From: Flavobacterium tibetense
Lineage (GTDB): Bacteria; Bacteroidota; Bacteroidia; Flavobacteriales; Flavobacteriaceae
NCBI RefSeq assembly: GCF_003293845.1
Contig: NZ_QLST01000005.1
Coordinates: 1 to 64,000, forward strand
Length of the DNA: 64,000 bases
Direction of reading: 5' to 3'
Positions 44,328-52,288 of this stretch are shown piece by piece (within the stretch, counting starts at the first letter, position 1; every line of letters begins with the position of its first letter). The translations under genes were made by a program, and so were the position numbers. The notes under the pieces are model-generated. The model made no database searches, was not told the DNA's origin, and saw only the letters and a program-made list of their open reading frames with translations.

Positions 44328-45455
44328 CTAAATTCGATTCAATTTTTCCGCGGCTAATTCCAAAGTTTCATCGGTTTTAGCGAAGCAGAATCGCAAGCGT
44401 TTGTAATCGGTTTTGTTTTCGTAGAAGACCGAAATTGGAATAGCAGCCACACCGTGTTTTGTGATTAATTCTTTGGCAAAATCCACATCGTTTTGTTTCG
44501 AAATGGTGCTGTAATCTACCACTTGAAAATACGTGCCTTCGCAAGGTAAAAGTTGGAGTTTACTGTTTTGCAACAAACTACTGAAATATTCTTTTTTTCT
44601 TTGGTACATCGCTTTTACTTCTTCCAAATTTACAATGTCCAAATAAGCTGCAATACTATTTTGCGCAACACTATTCACACTGAAAACCAAAAATTGATGC
44701 ACTTTTTTAATTTCGTTGAGTAGGTTTTCTGGAGCAATTAAATAACCCATTTTCCAACCCGTAATGTGTAACGATTTTCCAAATGAAGAAACTACAACCG
44801 TTTTGTGAACTAATTTTTCGCGACTGTTGCAAGAAATATGCGGTTGTGCAAACGAAATGTATTCATAAACTTCATCGCTAAGCAAGATAATTTGTGGATG
44901 CTTGTCCAAAATGGTTTCCAAAGCTTCAAAATCTTGTTCGTTCCAAATTTTTCCTGTTGGATTATGCGGATTATTGATAATTAACATTTTGGTTTTGGAA
45001 GAAATAGCAGCTTCAATTTGGTTGAAATTGGGCGTGTAATCAGGGTTTAATGCTACATGAACAGCTTTTCCTCCAGCCATTAGTATTGAAGGTTCGTAAC
45101 TGTCGTAACACGGATCAAGTACAATGACTTCATCACCCGTTTGAATCCATGCGTTAATTGCGGTATAAATACCTTGTGTGGCACCAGCAGTGATTAAAAT
45201 TTCTGTATTGGGATTTACTTTTCTGCCGTATTGCTTTTGGGTTTGTTGGGCAATTTTTTCCAAAAGTATTGGCAAACCAGCCATTGGCGTGTACTGATGC
45301 ACATTTTCATGAAGCAACTGCTTTACAGAATCCAACAAACGACAATCAACAGGAAAATTCGGAAATCCTTGCGATAAATTAATGGCTCCGTGCTCGTTCG
45401 CTAATTGCGACATTACGGAAAATATGCTAGTAGTTATGTTTGGTAGTTTTGACAT
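44328..45455 (-). CDS. methionine aminotransferase-like PLP enzyme
   Basis: This 375-aa fold-type I aminotransferase belongs to the KAT/YbdL group, which transaminates methionine and aromatic amino acids with 2-oxo acids. SQGFPNFPVD lies near residue 28. NNPHNPTGKIWN contains the conserved Asn, LLSDEVYEYI the Asp, and SSFGKSLHITGWKMGY the PLP-binding Lys. The C-terminal RLRFCFAKTDE has the carboxylate-binding Arg. The last step of methionine salvage is a plausible role. The start at 45455 gives the normal MSKLPNITTSIFS. Confidence 0.88.
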   Translation of the reverse strand: MSKLPNITTSIFSVMSQLANEHGAINLSQGFPNFPVDCRLLDSVKQLLHENVHQYTPMAGLPILLEKIAQQTQKQYGRKVNPNTEILITAGATQGIYTAINAWIQTGDEVIVLDPCYDSYEPSILMAGGKAVHVALNPDYTPNFNQIEAAISSKTKMLIINNPHNPTGKIWNEQDFEALETILDKHPQIILLSDEVYEYISFAQPHISCNSREKLVHKTVVVSSFGKSLHITGWKMGYLIAPENLLNEIKKVHQFLVFSVNSVAQNSIAAYLDIVNLEEVKAMYQRKKEYFSSLLQNSKLQLLPCEGTYFQVVDYSTISKQNDVDFAKELITKHGVAAIPISVFYENKTDYKRLRFCFAKTDETLELAAEKLNRI

Positions 45456-45491
45456 GATATAATTTAGTGAAAACGAAAAAGCTTATTAAAT

Positions 45492-45629
45492 TTATTCCCG
45501 ATTTATTCGATTTTTATTCAGTTTTGAAACAATAATTTTACGATTTTCATCTGTTAGAGTAACCATTTTTCTTAATGTTGCGCCAATTTTTTTGTCGGTA
45601 ATTATTGTAATGGATTCTTTGTTTTTCAT
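45492..45629 (-). CDS. small 45-aa ORF with its own promoter box
   Basis: On the minus strand the ATG at 45629 opens 45 codons ending in TAA. The protein begins MKNKESITIITDKKIGATLR and is basic overall, with the core VTLTDENRKIIVSKLNK and no membrane segment. A consensus TAAATTTG box sits 9 nt upstream. This is the same layout as other genes here, and it raises the odds that the ORF is real. I do not recognise the family. It could be a small regulator or a gene fragment. Confidence 0.5.
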   Translation of the reverse strand: MKNKESITIITDKKIGATLRKMVTLTDENRKIIVSKLNKNRINRE

Positions 45630-45638
45630 ACTTAAATA

Positions 45639-45646
45639 CAAATTTA
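45639..45646 (-). promoter_or_regulatory. promoter -7 element TAAATTTG for the 45-aa ORF
   Basis: This is an exact minus-strand TAnnTTTG match, 9 nt before the ATG at 45629. Confidence 0.5.
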
Positions 45647-45691
45647 GTCATTTTGAAATACCTTTACTTCATTTCCCTATTGATAAAATTT

Positions 45692-45814
45692 AACCACATA
45701 GAAACATAGGTAAAAAGGCAGTTATAGCCAATTAATTGTTACATATAGCTATGATTCCTATTGCAAAGTGAAACGACTTTTAAAGTCTACGAATGTCTAT
45801 ATTTCTATGTGGTT
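45692..45814. repeat. 123-bp element with AACCACATAGAAA inverted ends
   Basis: AACCACATAGAAA (45692-45704) and TTTCTATGTGGTT (45802-45814) are perfect 13-bp inverted termini, extending imperfectly inward to CATAG/TATAG. The interior is non-coding. The layout fits a small non-autonomous mobile element or an interspersed repeat. No flanking duplication is evident. Confidence 0.6.
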
Positions 45815-45927
45815 TAAAACTTAAAAAAGCAAATTCTATTTTAAAGTTTATTATTTTCAAAAATATAAAAAATATACACGCTCTAATTTCTTTAAATTAC
45901 TTTATTTTGTGATTTAATTCTAAGATT

Positions 45928-46488
45928 TTGAAAGTAATTATCTTAACCCCAATGGAAATTGAGCGAGAAAAAGTACTAAACGCTTTAGCTCGAATTCCGA
46001 ATTTGAATCATACGTACGAAGTAATCGTTTCTGGAATTGGTCGTGAAAGTACGGCTAAGGCGATGATGCAAATGCCACCACACGATATTTGTGTGTTAAT
46101 GGGTTTTGCTGCTGTGGTAGGAAAAGAAGCCCATTTACCCGATTATTTGCATTTAGGAAAACCTATCGAAATTACCAATGCTTCGCTATACGGTTACGAA
46201 GGCGGCTTGTTTGAAAACGGAAAACCCATCATTACCGAAAAGCCAAAATTAAATTTACCTTGTTTGTCTTCCTTAACTTCCGACAAGTTTGTAAGAACAA
46301 CCGATTTAGCCGAAAAAACGGTTGTAAATATGGAAGATTACACCTTTAAATTTTTGAAAAAACCACAAGATTTTATCGTGCGCATCATCTCCGATTTTTT
46401 ACCTCACGAAACCGAAATTGACTTTTTTGAAGAAGTGAAAAGTATTGATTTTTTGGAAGGTGTGATGGCGGTGGAAGGTGTGAAGTAA
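45928..46488 (+). CDS. short nucleoside phosphorylase/nucleosidase-like protein
   Basis: This 186-aa protein begins at TTG with a first strand MKVIILTPMEIEREKVLNAL, reminiscent of MTA/SAH or futalosine nucleosidases. It is followed by YEVIVSGIGRESTAKAMM and VLMGFAAVV, which match the family's core. The C-terminal half has VVNMEDYTFKFL, with the position of the substrate-binding Met-Glu pair. It is 40-50 residues shorter than usual nucleosidases, so activity is uncertain. Methionine or nucleoside salvage with the neighbouring aminotransferase is only a guess. Confidence 0.65.
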   Translation: MKVIILTPMEIEREKVLNALARIPNLNHTYEVIVSGIGRESTAKAMMQMPPHDICVLMGFAAVVGKEAHLPDYLHLGKPIEITNASLYGYEGGLFENGKPIITEKPKLNLPCLSSLTSDKFVRTTDLAEKTVVNMEDYTFKFLKKPQDFIVRIISDFLPHETEIDFFEEVKSIDFLEGVMAVEGVK

Positions 46489-46498
46489 ATTCTAATTT

Positions 46499-46506
46499 TA
46501 TTTTTG
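46499..46506 (+). promoter_or_regulatory. promoter -7 element TATTTTTG for the XRE-nuclease/helicase pair
   Basis: This is an exact TAnnTTTG match, 50 nt before the ATG at 46557. It immediately precedes the candidate operator at 46508-46534. Confidence 0.55.
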
Positions 46507-46507
46507 T

Positions 46508-46534
46508 AGACAATACTCCGTTGTTTAGTAGTCT
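46508..46534 (+). promoter_or_regulatory. possible operator AGAC-N19-GTCT
   Basis: AGAC (46508-46511) and GTCT (46531-46534) are inverted around 19 nt, at the expected transcription start. Controller proteins of restriction-modification systems often bind GACT/AGTC-type half-sites near their own promoter. The half-sites here are only 4 bp, so this is tentative. Confidence 0.3.
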
Positions 46535-46556
46535 TCATTTTTTAAACTTTGAGGCT

Positions 46557-46763
46557 ATGAATATTAAGCAGAAATTTGGTCTCAAAGTAAAAGAATTGCG
46601 AAAAGCAAAAAATTTGTCGCAAGAAAGATTAGCTAATTTAGCTGAAATTGACAGAACATATTTGCCTACAATAGAAAAAGGAGAAAGAAATGTTTCCATT
46701 GAAGTAGTTGAAAAATTAGCCAAAGCTCTTGATGTAAAAATTAAAGATTTATTCGATGAATAG
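46557..46763 (+). CDS. XRE-family small regulator, controller-protein-like
   Basis: This 68-aa protein is essentially one helix-turn-helix domain: KVKELRKAKNLSQERLANLAEIDRTYLPTIEKGERNVSIEVVEKLAKALDV. The RTYLPTIEKGERNVS stretch resembles C proteins that time restriction-modification gene expression. An in-frame ATG at 46521 exists, but ATG 46557 gives the standard domain start. The stop lies 8 nt inside the next gene, so the two are translationally linked. It probably represses or times the nuclease/helicase gene. Confidence 0.88.
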   Translation: MNIKQKFGLKVKELRKAKNLSQERLANLAEIDRTYLPTIEKGERNVSIEVVEKLAKALDVKIKDLFDE

Positions 46764-48735
46764 GTCGTACTACTCAAATTCTATTGAAGGATTTATCAAA
46801 GAGGATGTTAATTCAATTTACGGAAAAATTTCTGGAAATTACGATTTGAATAAGTTGACTATTCAGCAATCAAATGCGTGGAAAAAGCAAATTGAAATTT
46901 TAAAACAATCTATTTCTACATTTAGTGGAAAGATTTATTTTGAGTTTACAATCCCAAGAATGGGAAAAAGAGTTGATAATATACTAATTATTGATAATTG
47001 TATTTTTGTTTTAGAATTTAAAATTGGTTCTGATATTTATGATAAATCAGCTAAAGAACAAGCTTTTGATTATGGATTAGACTTGAATAATTTTCATGAA
47101 GGAAGTCATAATAAAAATTTAATTCCAATTTTAATTGCCGATAAAGCTCCTTCAGTTATAAATACATATTCAAAAAGTTTGGATTGCTTGTATCAGACTA
47201 TTTTTGCAAATTCTTCTAATCTTAAGGATATAATTAATAACACTTTACAAAATTTGAAATCTTTTGAGAAGATAGATATAAAGTTTTGGGAAGAATCTAT
47301 TTACAAGCCAACTCCAACAATTATTGAAGCTGCTACGGCTCTATATAAAAAACATAATGTTTCAGAAATTTCCAGAAGTGATTCTGGTGCTGAAAATTTA
47401 TCAGTAACTTCAAATTGTATTTCAGAAATAATTGATTTTTCAAAAAGGAATAATAAAAAATCGATTTGTTTCATTACAGGAGTTCCAGGAGCAGGAAAAA
47501 CATTAGCAGGTTTAAATATCGCGAATATTCGTTCAAATTATATAGAGGAAGAACATGCTGTTTTTCTATCAGGAAATGGACCATTGGTTGATGTTCTAAG
47601 AGAAGCTTTGGCAAGAGACAAAGTGAAAACTTCGAAGGAAAATGGAGAATATTTATCAAAAGATAATGCTAAATCTCAAGTTAAATCATTTATACAAAAT
47701 ATCCATCATTTTAGAGATGCATCTTTAAGAGACGACAAAGCGCCAATTGAAAAAGTAACAATATTCGATGAAGCTCAAAGAGCTTGGACAAAGGAACAAG
47801 CATCGAGTTTTATGAAAAGAAATAAAGGGAATTCAGAGTTTAATAAATCTGAACCTGAGTTTTTAATTGAAGTTATGGACAGGCATAAAGATTGGTGTAC
47901 AATTGTCTGTTTGATTGGAGGAGGACAAGAAATAAATACTGGTGAAGCTGGTTTAGAAGAATGGATAAGACCTTTTGAAGATAAATTCAAAGATTGGGAT
48001 ATTTATTATTCATCAAAAATAATAGAAGATGATAATTATATAAAGGACAATAATGCCTTGGAAATTTTAAAAAGTAAATGTGCGGTAAGAAAAGATGAAC
48101 TTCATTTATCTGTTTCCTTGCGTTCATTTAGAAGCGCTCAATTATCAAGTTTTATTCAAGAAATTATAAATAATGATATTATAAAGGCAAATAATATTTA
48201 TCAAGAGTTTATTAAAAAAGAGTATCCAATTAGAATAACTCGAGATTTAGAAAAAGCAAAAAACTGGCTCAAAAAACAAGCAAAAGGGACAGAAAGAACA
48301 GGAATTATTGCGTCGTCAGGAGCTATTCGATTAAGACCTTTTGGATTAAATGTAAAAGCTAAAATTGATGCGCCAATTTGGTTTTTAAATGAGAAGGAAG
48401 ATATTCGTTCATCATACTTCTTGGAAGAAGTTGCGACAGAATTTGATATTCAAGGATTAGAATTAGATTGGACTTGTGTTGCTTGGGATGGTGATTTGTT
48501 TTATAATAATAATCAATGGAATTATAAAAAATTTACAGGAACAACTTGGAAGAATTGTAGTAATACTGAAAGAATAAAATATTTGATTAATTCTTATAGG
48601 GTTTTATTAACAAGAGCAAGGCAAGGCATGATTATTTATATTCCGAACGGGAATAATGAAGATTCAACAAGGCCGGACTTTATGTATGATGGTACATTTG
48701 ATTTTTTTATTAAAATCGGAATTAAAGAAATTTAG
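46756..48735 (+). CDS. PD-(D/E)xK-like nuclease plus DUF2075 SF1 helicase protein
   Basis: This is a 659-aa protein. Residues 59-91 contain a PD-(D/E)xK-like pattern: Glu63, Arg72-x-Asp74, and Glu87-x-Lys89 in VLEFKIG. The DUF2075 helicase core follows. Walker A GVPGAGKT is near 241-248 and Walker B VTIFDEAQRAW near 334-344. Motif III-like CLIGGGQEI, SLRSFRSAQ near 455, motif V-like FDIQGLELDWTCVAWDGDL near 560 and motif VI-like YRVLLTRARQGM near 616 complete it. A nuclease joined to an SF1 helicase under an XRE regulator suggests phage defence. The layout resembles what I recall of the staphylococcal nuclease-helicase immunity protein Nhi. The AT-rich codon use differs from the ribosomal genes. 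Function is inferred only. Confidence 0.82.
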   Translation: MNRSYYSNSIEGFIKEDVNSIYGKISGNYDLNKLTIQQSNAWKKQIEILKQSISTFSGKIYFEFTIPRMGKRVDNILIIDNCIFVLEFKIGSDIYDKSAKEQAFDYGLDLNNFHEGSHNKNLIPILIADKAPSVINTYSKSLDCLYQTIFANSSNLKDIINNTLQNLKSFEKIDIKFWEESIYKPTPTIIEAATALYKKHNVSEISRSDSGAENLSVTSNCISEIIDFSKRNNKKSICFITGVPGAGKTLAGLNIANIRSNYIEEEHAVFLSGNGPLVDVLREALARDKVKTSKENGEYLSKDNAKSQVKSFIQNIHHFRDASLRDDKAPIEKVTIFDEAQRAWTKEQASSFMKRNKGNSEFNKSEPEFLIEVMDRHKDWCTIVCLIGGGQEINTGEAGLEEWIRPFEDKFKDWDIYYSSKIIEDDNYIKDNNALEILKSKCAVRKDELHLSVSLRSFRSAQLSSFIQEIINNDIIKANNIYQEFIKKEYPIRITRDLEKAKNWLKKQAKGTERTGIIASSGAIRLRPFGLNVKAKIDAPIWFLNEKEDIRSSYFLEEVATEFDIQGLELDWTCVAWDGDLFYNNNQWNYKKFTGTTWKNCSNTERIKYLINSYRVLLTRARQGMIIYIPNGNNEDSTRPDFMYDGTFDFFIKIGIKEI

Positions 48736-48738
48736 ATA

Positions 48739-48768
48739 AAAAACACCAACATTTCTGCTGGTGTTTTA
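48739..48768 (+). terminator. terminator of the nuclease/helicase gene
   Basis: AAAACACCA (48740-48748) pairs with TGGTGTTTT (48759-48767) around a 10-nt loop, directly after the stop codon at 48735. The T run is part of the 3' arm. Confidence 0.75.
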
Positions 48769-48777
48769 TACGGTATT

Positions 48778-48810
48778 AAACCTGACAGGTTTCAAAAACC
48801 TGTCAGGTTT
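48778..48810. repeat. nested palindrome, left copy (REP-like, beside the RAYT gene)
   Basis: AAACCTGACAGGTTT, the spacer CAA and AAACCTGTCAGGTTT form a perfect 15-bp inverted repeat. Each arm is itself a palindrome centred on one base (AAACCTG-A-CAGGTTT). An identical copy with the same orientation is at 49461-49493. Confidence 0.92.
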
Positions 48811-48826
48811 AAATCGTTAACATAAA

Positions 48827-49402
48827 TTAAATTCCCAATAAATTTTCAATTGCGAAATAGTTTCCTTTTTCTTGATGTACATATTTGAAATTTTCTAAAT
48901 CTCCAAAACATGCAATAACTTCTGTTCTCTTAATTTTCGTTGGTTTATCAGATAAACAAGAAATGTAAGAACTCCAAGGATATTCTATTGGGTGTGAACA
49001 AATTTTGTGATGAACAGGATTATTGTGTATGTAAGCAATTACGTTTTGTAAATAGTTGTCAAAGTTAACTTGTTTCCTCCTAAATGGCCTTTCAAACAAG
49101 GCACCATGTCGGTTATATTTCTTATTGAAAGCTTTTGTATAGGCATTGAAAAGATTTGAAAAAGATTGTGAAGGAGTAATTTTCTTTTCTAAATTAGTTT
49201 CAGAAGTTTCTTTTATTCGTACTATAAAATGGAAATGATTTTTCATTAAACACCATGCAAAAGTTTCTGCAATTGGTTCAATGTGTAATTCGAAAAGTTT
49301 AAGGAAATGTTCGTAGTTGTCTTTTTCTTTAAATAACGTTGTACTATTTATTCCACGATTGTAAATGTGGTAATAGTTACCATGTTGTAAGGCTTGTATC
49401 AT
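48827..49402 (-). CDS. REP-associated tyrosine transposase (Y1/HUH family)
   Basis: This 191-aa single-strand DNA transposase of the RAYT branch of IS200/IS605 has GNYYHIYNRGINSTTLFKEKDNYEHFL near the N-terminus. The HUH motif is in LMKNHFHFIVRI near residue 55. RHGALFERPFRRKQV follows, and the catalytic Tyr is in NYLQNVIAYIHNNPVHHKI near 115-125. It appears full length and undamaged. It sits between two identical palindromes, the expected substrate of such enzymes. RAYTs are usually domesticated single-copy genes. A TACATTTG box lies 24 nt upstream. Confidence 0.93.
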   Translation of the reverse strand: MIQALQHGNYYHIYNRGINSTTLFKEKDNYEHFLKLFELHIEPIAETFAWCLMKNHFHFIVRIKETSETNLEKKITPSQSFSNLFNAYTKAFNKKYNRHGALFERPFRRKQVNFDNYLQNVIAYIHNNPVHHKICSHPIEYPWSSYISCLSDKPTKIKRTEVIACFGDLENFKYVHQEKGNYFAIENLLGI

Positions 49403-49426
49403 GATTGTTTGGCGTTTATATAATTA

Positions 49427-49434
49427 CAAATGTA
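49427..49434 (-). promoter_or_regulatory. promoter -7 element TACATTTG for the RAYT gene
   Basis: This is an exact minus-strand TAnnTTTG match, 24 nt before the ATG at 49402 and 26 nt from the right palindrome. Confidence 0.55.
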
Positions 49435-49460
49435 TGTAAAAATATTATTTTGCCAAAAGA

Positions 49461-49493
49461 AAACCTGACAGGTTTCAAAAACCTGTCAGGTTT
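49461..49493. repeat. nested palindrome, right copy (REP-like, beside the RAYT gene)
   Basis: This is identical to the copy at 48778-48810, including the following TAAA bases and orientation. It lies 22 nt past the 3' end of mutB and 58 nt upstream of the transposase start. Confidence 0.92.
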
Positions 49494-49515
49494 AAATTAT
49501 ACTAGATGAACAACT

Positions 49516-51645
49516 TTACTCCTCCAATAAAACCTCTAAAATCGTAATCGCTGCATCACTAATTTTAGTTCCAGGACCAAAAACCGCTACAGCTCCAGCG
49601 TCGAATAAGAATTGGTAGTCTTGTGCAGGAATTACACCGCCAACAATTACCATAATGTCTTCTCTTCCGTATTTTTTTAGTTCTTCAATGACTTGTGGTA
49701 CTAAGGTTTTGTGTCCCGCCGCTAAAGAAGAAACGCCTAAAATGTGTACGTCGTTTTCAACCGCTTGTTTGGCTGCTTCTTGTGGCGTTTGGAATAACGG
49801 ACCAATGTCTACGTCAAAACCTACATCGGCATAACCTGTAGCTACTACTTTTGCTCCACGATCGTGACCGTCTTGTCCCATTTTCGCAATCATAATACGA
49901 GGACGACGACCTTCTTTCTTCGCGAAAGCGTCGGCTAATTGTTTTGCTTTTTCAAAACTTTCGTCGTTTTTAATTTCTTTACTATACACGCCGCTAAAAC
50001 TTCTAATTTGTGCTTTATATCTTCCAAAAACTACTTCTAAAGCATCACTAATTTCGCCTAATGTAGCTCTGTTTCGTGCTGCTTCTACTGCTAAAGATAG
50101 TAAATTTTCACCACCATTTTTAGCGCTTTCTGTTAATTTTGCTAAACATTCGGCAACTTTAGTGTTGTCACGAGTCGCTTTAATTTGTTCTAAACGTTCA
50201 ATTTGTTGTTTGCGCACCATTTGGTTGTCTACATCCAAAATATGTAACGGATCTTCTTTTTCCAAACGGTATTTATTCACCCCAACAATAATATCTTGAC
50301 TGCTATCGATACGCGCTTGTTTACGCGCAGCAGCTTCTTCAATTCTTAGTTTTGGAATTCCAGCTTCAATGGCTTTGGTCATGCCACCTAATTCTTCTAC
50401 TTCTTCAATTAATGCCCAAGCTTTTTCAGCAATTTCAGCCGTTAAACTTTCTACATAATAACTTCCTGCCCAAGGATCCACCGTTTTACAAATTTTGGTT
50501 TCTTCTTGTAAAAAGATTTGGGTATTACGAGCAATTCGTGCTGAGAAATCAGTTGGTAAAGCAATGGCTTCATCTAATGCATTCGTGTGTAACGATTGCG
50601 TTCCTCCAAAGGCTGCTGCGGCTGCTTCAATAGCAGTTCGAGCCACGTTATTAAAAGGATCTTGCTCGGTTAAACTCCAACCCGAAGTTTGGCAATGCGT
50701 TCTTAAAGCCAATGATTTTTCGTCTTTTGGGTTGAATTGTTTCAATAATTTTGCCCAAAGCATACGACCGGCACGCATTTTGGCAATTTCCATAAAATGA
50801 TTCATTCCAATCGCCCAGAAAAACGAAAGGCGAGGAGCAAAGGTATCAATATCCATTCCAGCCGCTAAACCAGTGCGAATGTATTCCAAACCATCTGCTA
50901 AAGTGTATGCTAATTCAATATCAGCAGTAGCTCCCGCTTCTTGCATGTGGTAACCCGAAATCGAAATCGAGTTGAATTTTGGCATGTTTTTACTCGTATA
51001 TTCGAAAATATCCGCAATAATTTTCATCGAAGGTGTTGGTGGATAAATGTAGGTATTTCGCACCATGAATTCCTTCAAAATGTCATTCTGAATCGTTCCT
51101 GATAATAGGTTAGGAGCAACGCCTTGTTCTTCCGCAGCTACGATGTAAAATGCCATAATAGGTAAAACCGCACCATTCATAGTCATTGAAACCGACATTT
51201 CACCTAACGGAATTTGGTCGAAAAGTACTTTCATATCTTCCACGGAGTCAATCGCAACTCCGGCTTTTCCAACATCACCCACCACTCGTTCGTGGTCAGA
51301 ATCGTAGCCTCTGTGTGTTGCTAAATCGAAAGCAACTGATAATCCTTTTTGTCCAGCCGCTAAGTTTCTTCTGTAAAAAGCGTTACTTTCTTCCGCAGTT
51401 GAAAATCCCGCATACTGACGGATAGTCCAAGGTCGACGAACGTACATGGTAGCGTAAGGTCCGCGTAAATTTGGTGCAAAACCAGCTCCAAAACCAAGAT
51501 GTTCTAAATTGGAAATGTCTTCTTTAGTGTAAGTTGGTTTTACTTCAATTCCTTCTGCAGTTGTAAACTTTTGTTCCAAGTTTAACGTTTCAGGTTTCAA
51601 GTTTTTGGATTTCTCCAAAGTTAAATGTTGTATATCTTTTCTCAT
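49516..51645 (-). CDS. mutB: methylmalonyl-CoA mutase large (alpha) subunit
   Basis: This 709-aa adenosylcobalamin enzyme interconverts succinyl-CoA and methylmalonyl-CoA. The TIM-barrel substrate domain covers about 30-560 ([78 protein letters not shown]). The B12-binding domain is at the C-terminus with [11 protein letters not shown] and [14 protein letters not shown]. Near the N-terminus, [10 protein letters not shown] is encoded by a copy of the intergenic GTTTCAGGTTTCAAG repeat. It is last gene of the udk-divIC-mutA-lipoprotein-mutB run. No cobalamin riboswitch was recognised. Confidence 0.97.
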   Translation of the reverse strand: MRKDIQHLTLEKSKNLKPETLNLEQKFTTAEGIEVKPTYTKEDISNLEHLGFGAGFAPNLRGPYATMYVRRPWTIRQYAGFSTAEESNAFYRRNLAAGQKGLSVAFDLATHRGYDSDHERVVGDVGKAGVAIDSVEDMKVLFDQIPLGEMSVSMTMNGAVLPIMAFYIVAAEEQGVAPNLLSGTIQNDILKEFMVRNTYIYPPTPSMKIIADIFEYTSKNMPKFNSISISGYHMQEAGATADIELAYTLADGLEYIRTGLAAGMDIDTFAPRLSFFWAIGMNHFMEIAKMRAGRMLWAKLLKQFNPKDEKSLALRTHCQTSGWSLTEQDPFNNVARTAIEAAAAAFGGTQSLHTNALDEAIALPTDFSARIARNTQIFLQEETKICKTVDPWAGSYYVESLTAEIAEKAWALIEEVEELGGMTKAIEAGIPKLRIEEAAARKQARIDSSQDIIVGVNKYRLEKEDPLHILDVDNQMVRKQQIERLEQIKATRDNTKVAECLAKLTESAKNGGENLLSLAVEAARNRATLGEISDALEVVFGRYKAQIRSFSGVYSKEIKNDESFEKAKQLADAFAKKEGRRPRIMIAKMGQDGHDRGAKVVATGYADVGFDVDIGPLFQTPQEAAKQAVENDVHILGVSSLAAGHKTLVPQVIEELKKYGREDIMVIVGGVIPAQDYQFLFDAGAVAVFGPGTKISDAAITILEVLLEE

Positions 51646-51660
51646 AGTTCTAAAACTATT

Positions 51661-52284
51661 TTACAATTTCATTTTGAATATATATTCATCAAAATTAGTC
51701 AATATCGGAGTTTCTAGATTTAATAATGCACTTTTCCTATTATGACTAATAAAATATACATATTTGTAATAATCTATTTCATGACCAGGAATCCTGAATT
51801 TATAAATAGCTTTAAAAATTTGTTTATTATTACTTTTTTTAAATTCTGCTGCGATATTTTCTAGATTTGTTCCTTCTGGTGAATTTTGTTTTGTGATACT
51901 GTTAACAATTGAAAGCATGTAAGTTGCATCCTGTTTGTTGAATAAAACATATTTCGTCGGTAAAATATTTAAAATGCTTCCAGATTCAATATGCTCAAAA
52001 AAATAAATATTTTGATTGCTTTTCTCTAAAATATCTAATCTTTCAATTTCTCTTTTTTTAAATAAGGTGTCATTTGAATTATTTACTAAATTTTTATAAT
52101 CTTTCAATGTAATAAATTCAAATTCTTCGGGTAAATACACTTTAATGTTTTCTTGCTTTATTGTATGATATCTGCCAAAAGTTTTGCTTTCATCATTCTT
52201 AGTTATAAGATCAGAAGCAGATTTTGTTAATTTTTCACAAGAAAATAATGCGCTTATAATAATTAAAAAAAGTATTTTCTTCAT
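51661..52284 (-). CDS. predicted lipoprotein inside the mutase operon
   Basis: This 207-aa protein has a lipoprotein signal peptide (MKKILFLIIISALFSCEK, lipobox Cys at about 16). The rest is a soluble, lysine-rich extracytoplasmic domain without a motif I know. It sits 15 nt upstream of mutB and 4 nt after the mutA stop, splitting the usual adjacent mutA-mutB pair. It is more AT-rich than the mutase genes. A role in the mutase reaction is unlikely given its location outside the cytoplasm. Confidence 0.75.
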   Translation of the reverse strand: MKKILFLIIISALFSCEKLTKSASDLITKNDESKTFGRYHTIKQENIKVYLPEEFEFITLKDYKNLVNNSNDTLFKKREIERLDILEKSNQNIYFFEHIESGSILNILPTKYVLFNKQDATYMLSIVNSITKQNSPEGTNLENIAAEFKKSNNKQIFKAIYKFRIPGHEIDYYKYVYFISHNRKSALLNLETPILTNFDEYIFKMKL

Positions 52285-52288
52285 GCTA

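Noticed and set aside
46557..48735. Classical restriction-modification system
   Set aside because: A controller-like protein and a nuclease-like segment are present, but no DNA methyltransferase gene lies in the island.
48778..48810. Left palindrome as the terminator of the nuclease/helicase gene
   Set aside because: A separate hairpin with a T run already lies at 48739-48768. An identical palindrome on the far side of the RAYT gene shows it belongs to that unit.
51646..51660. Cobalamin riboswitch before mutB
   Set aside because: Only 15 nt separate it from the lipoprotein gene, and no B12-box sequence was seen before udk either.
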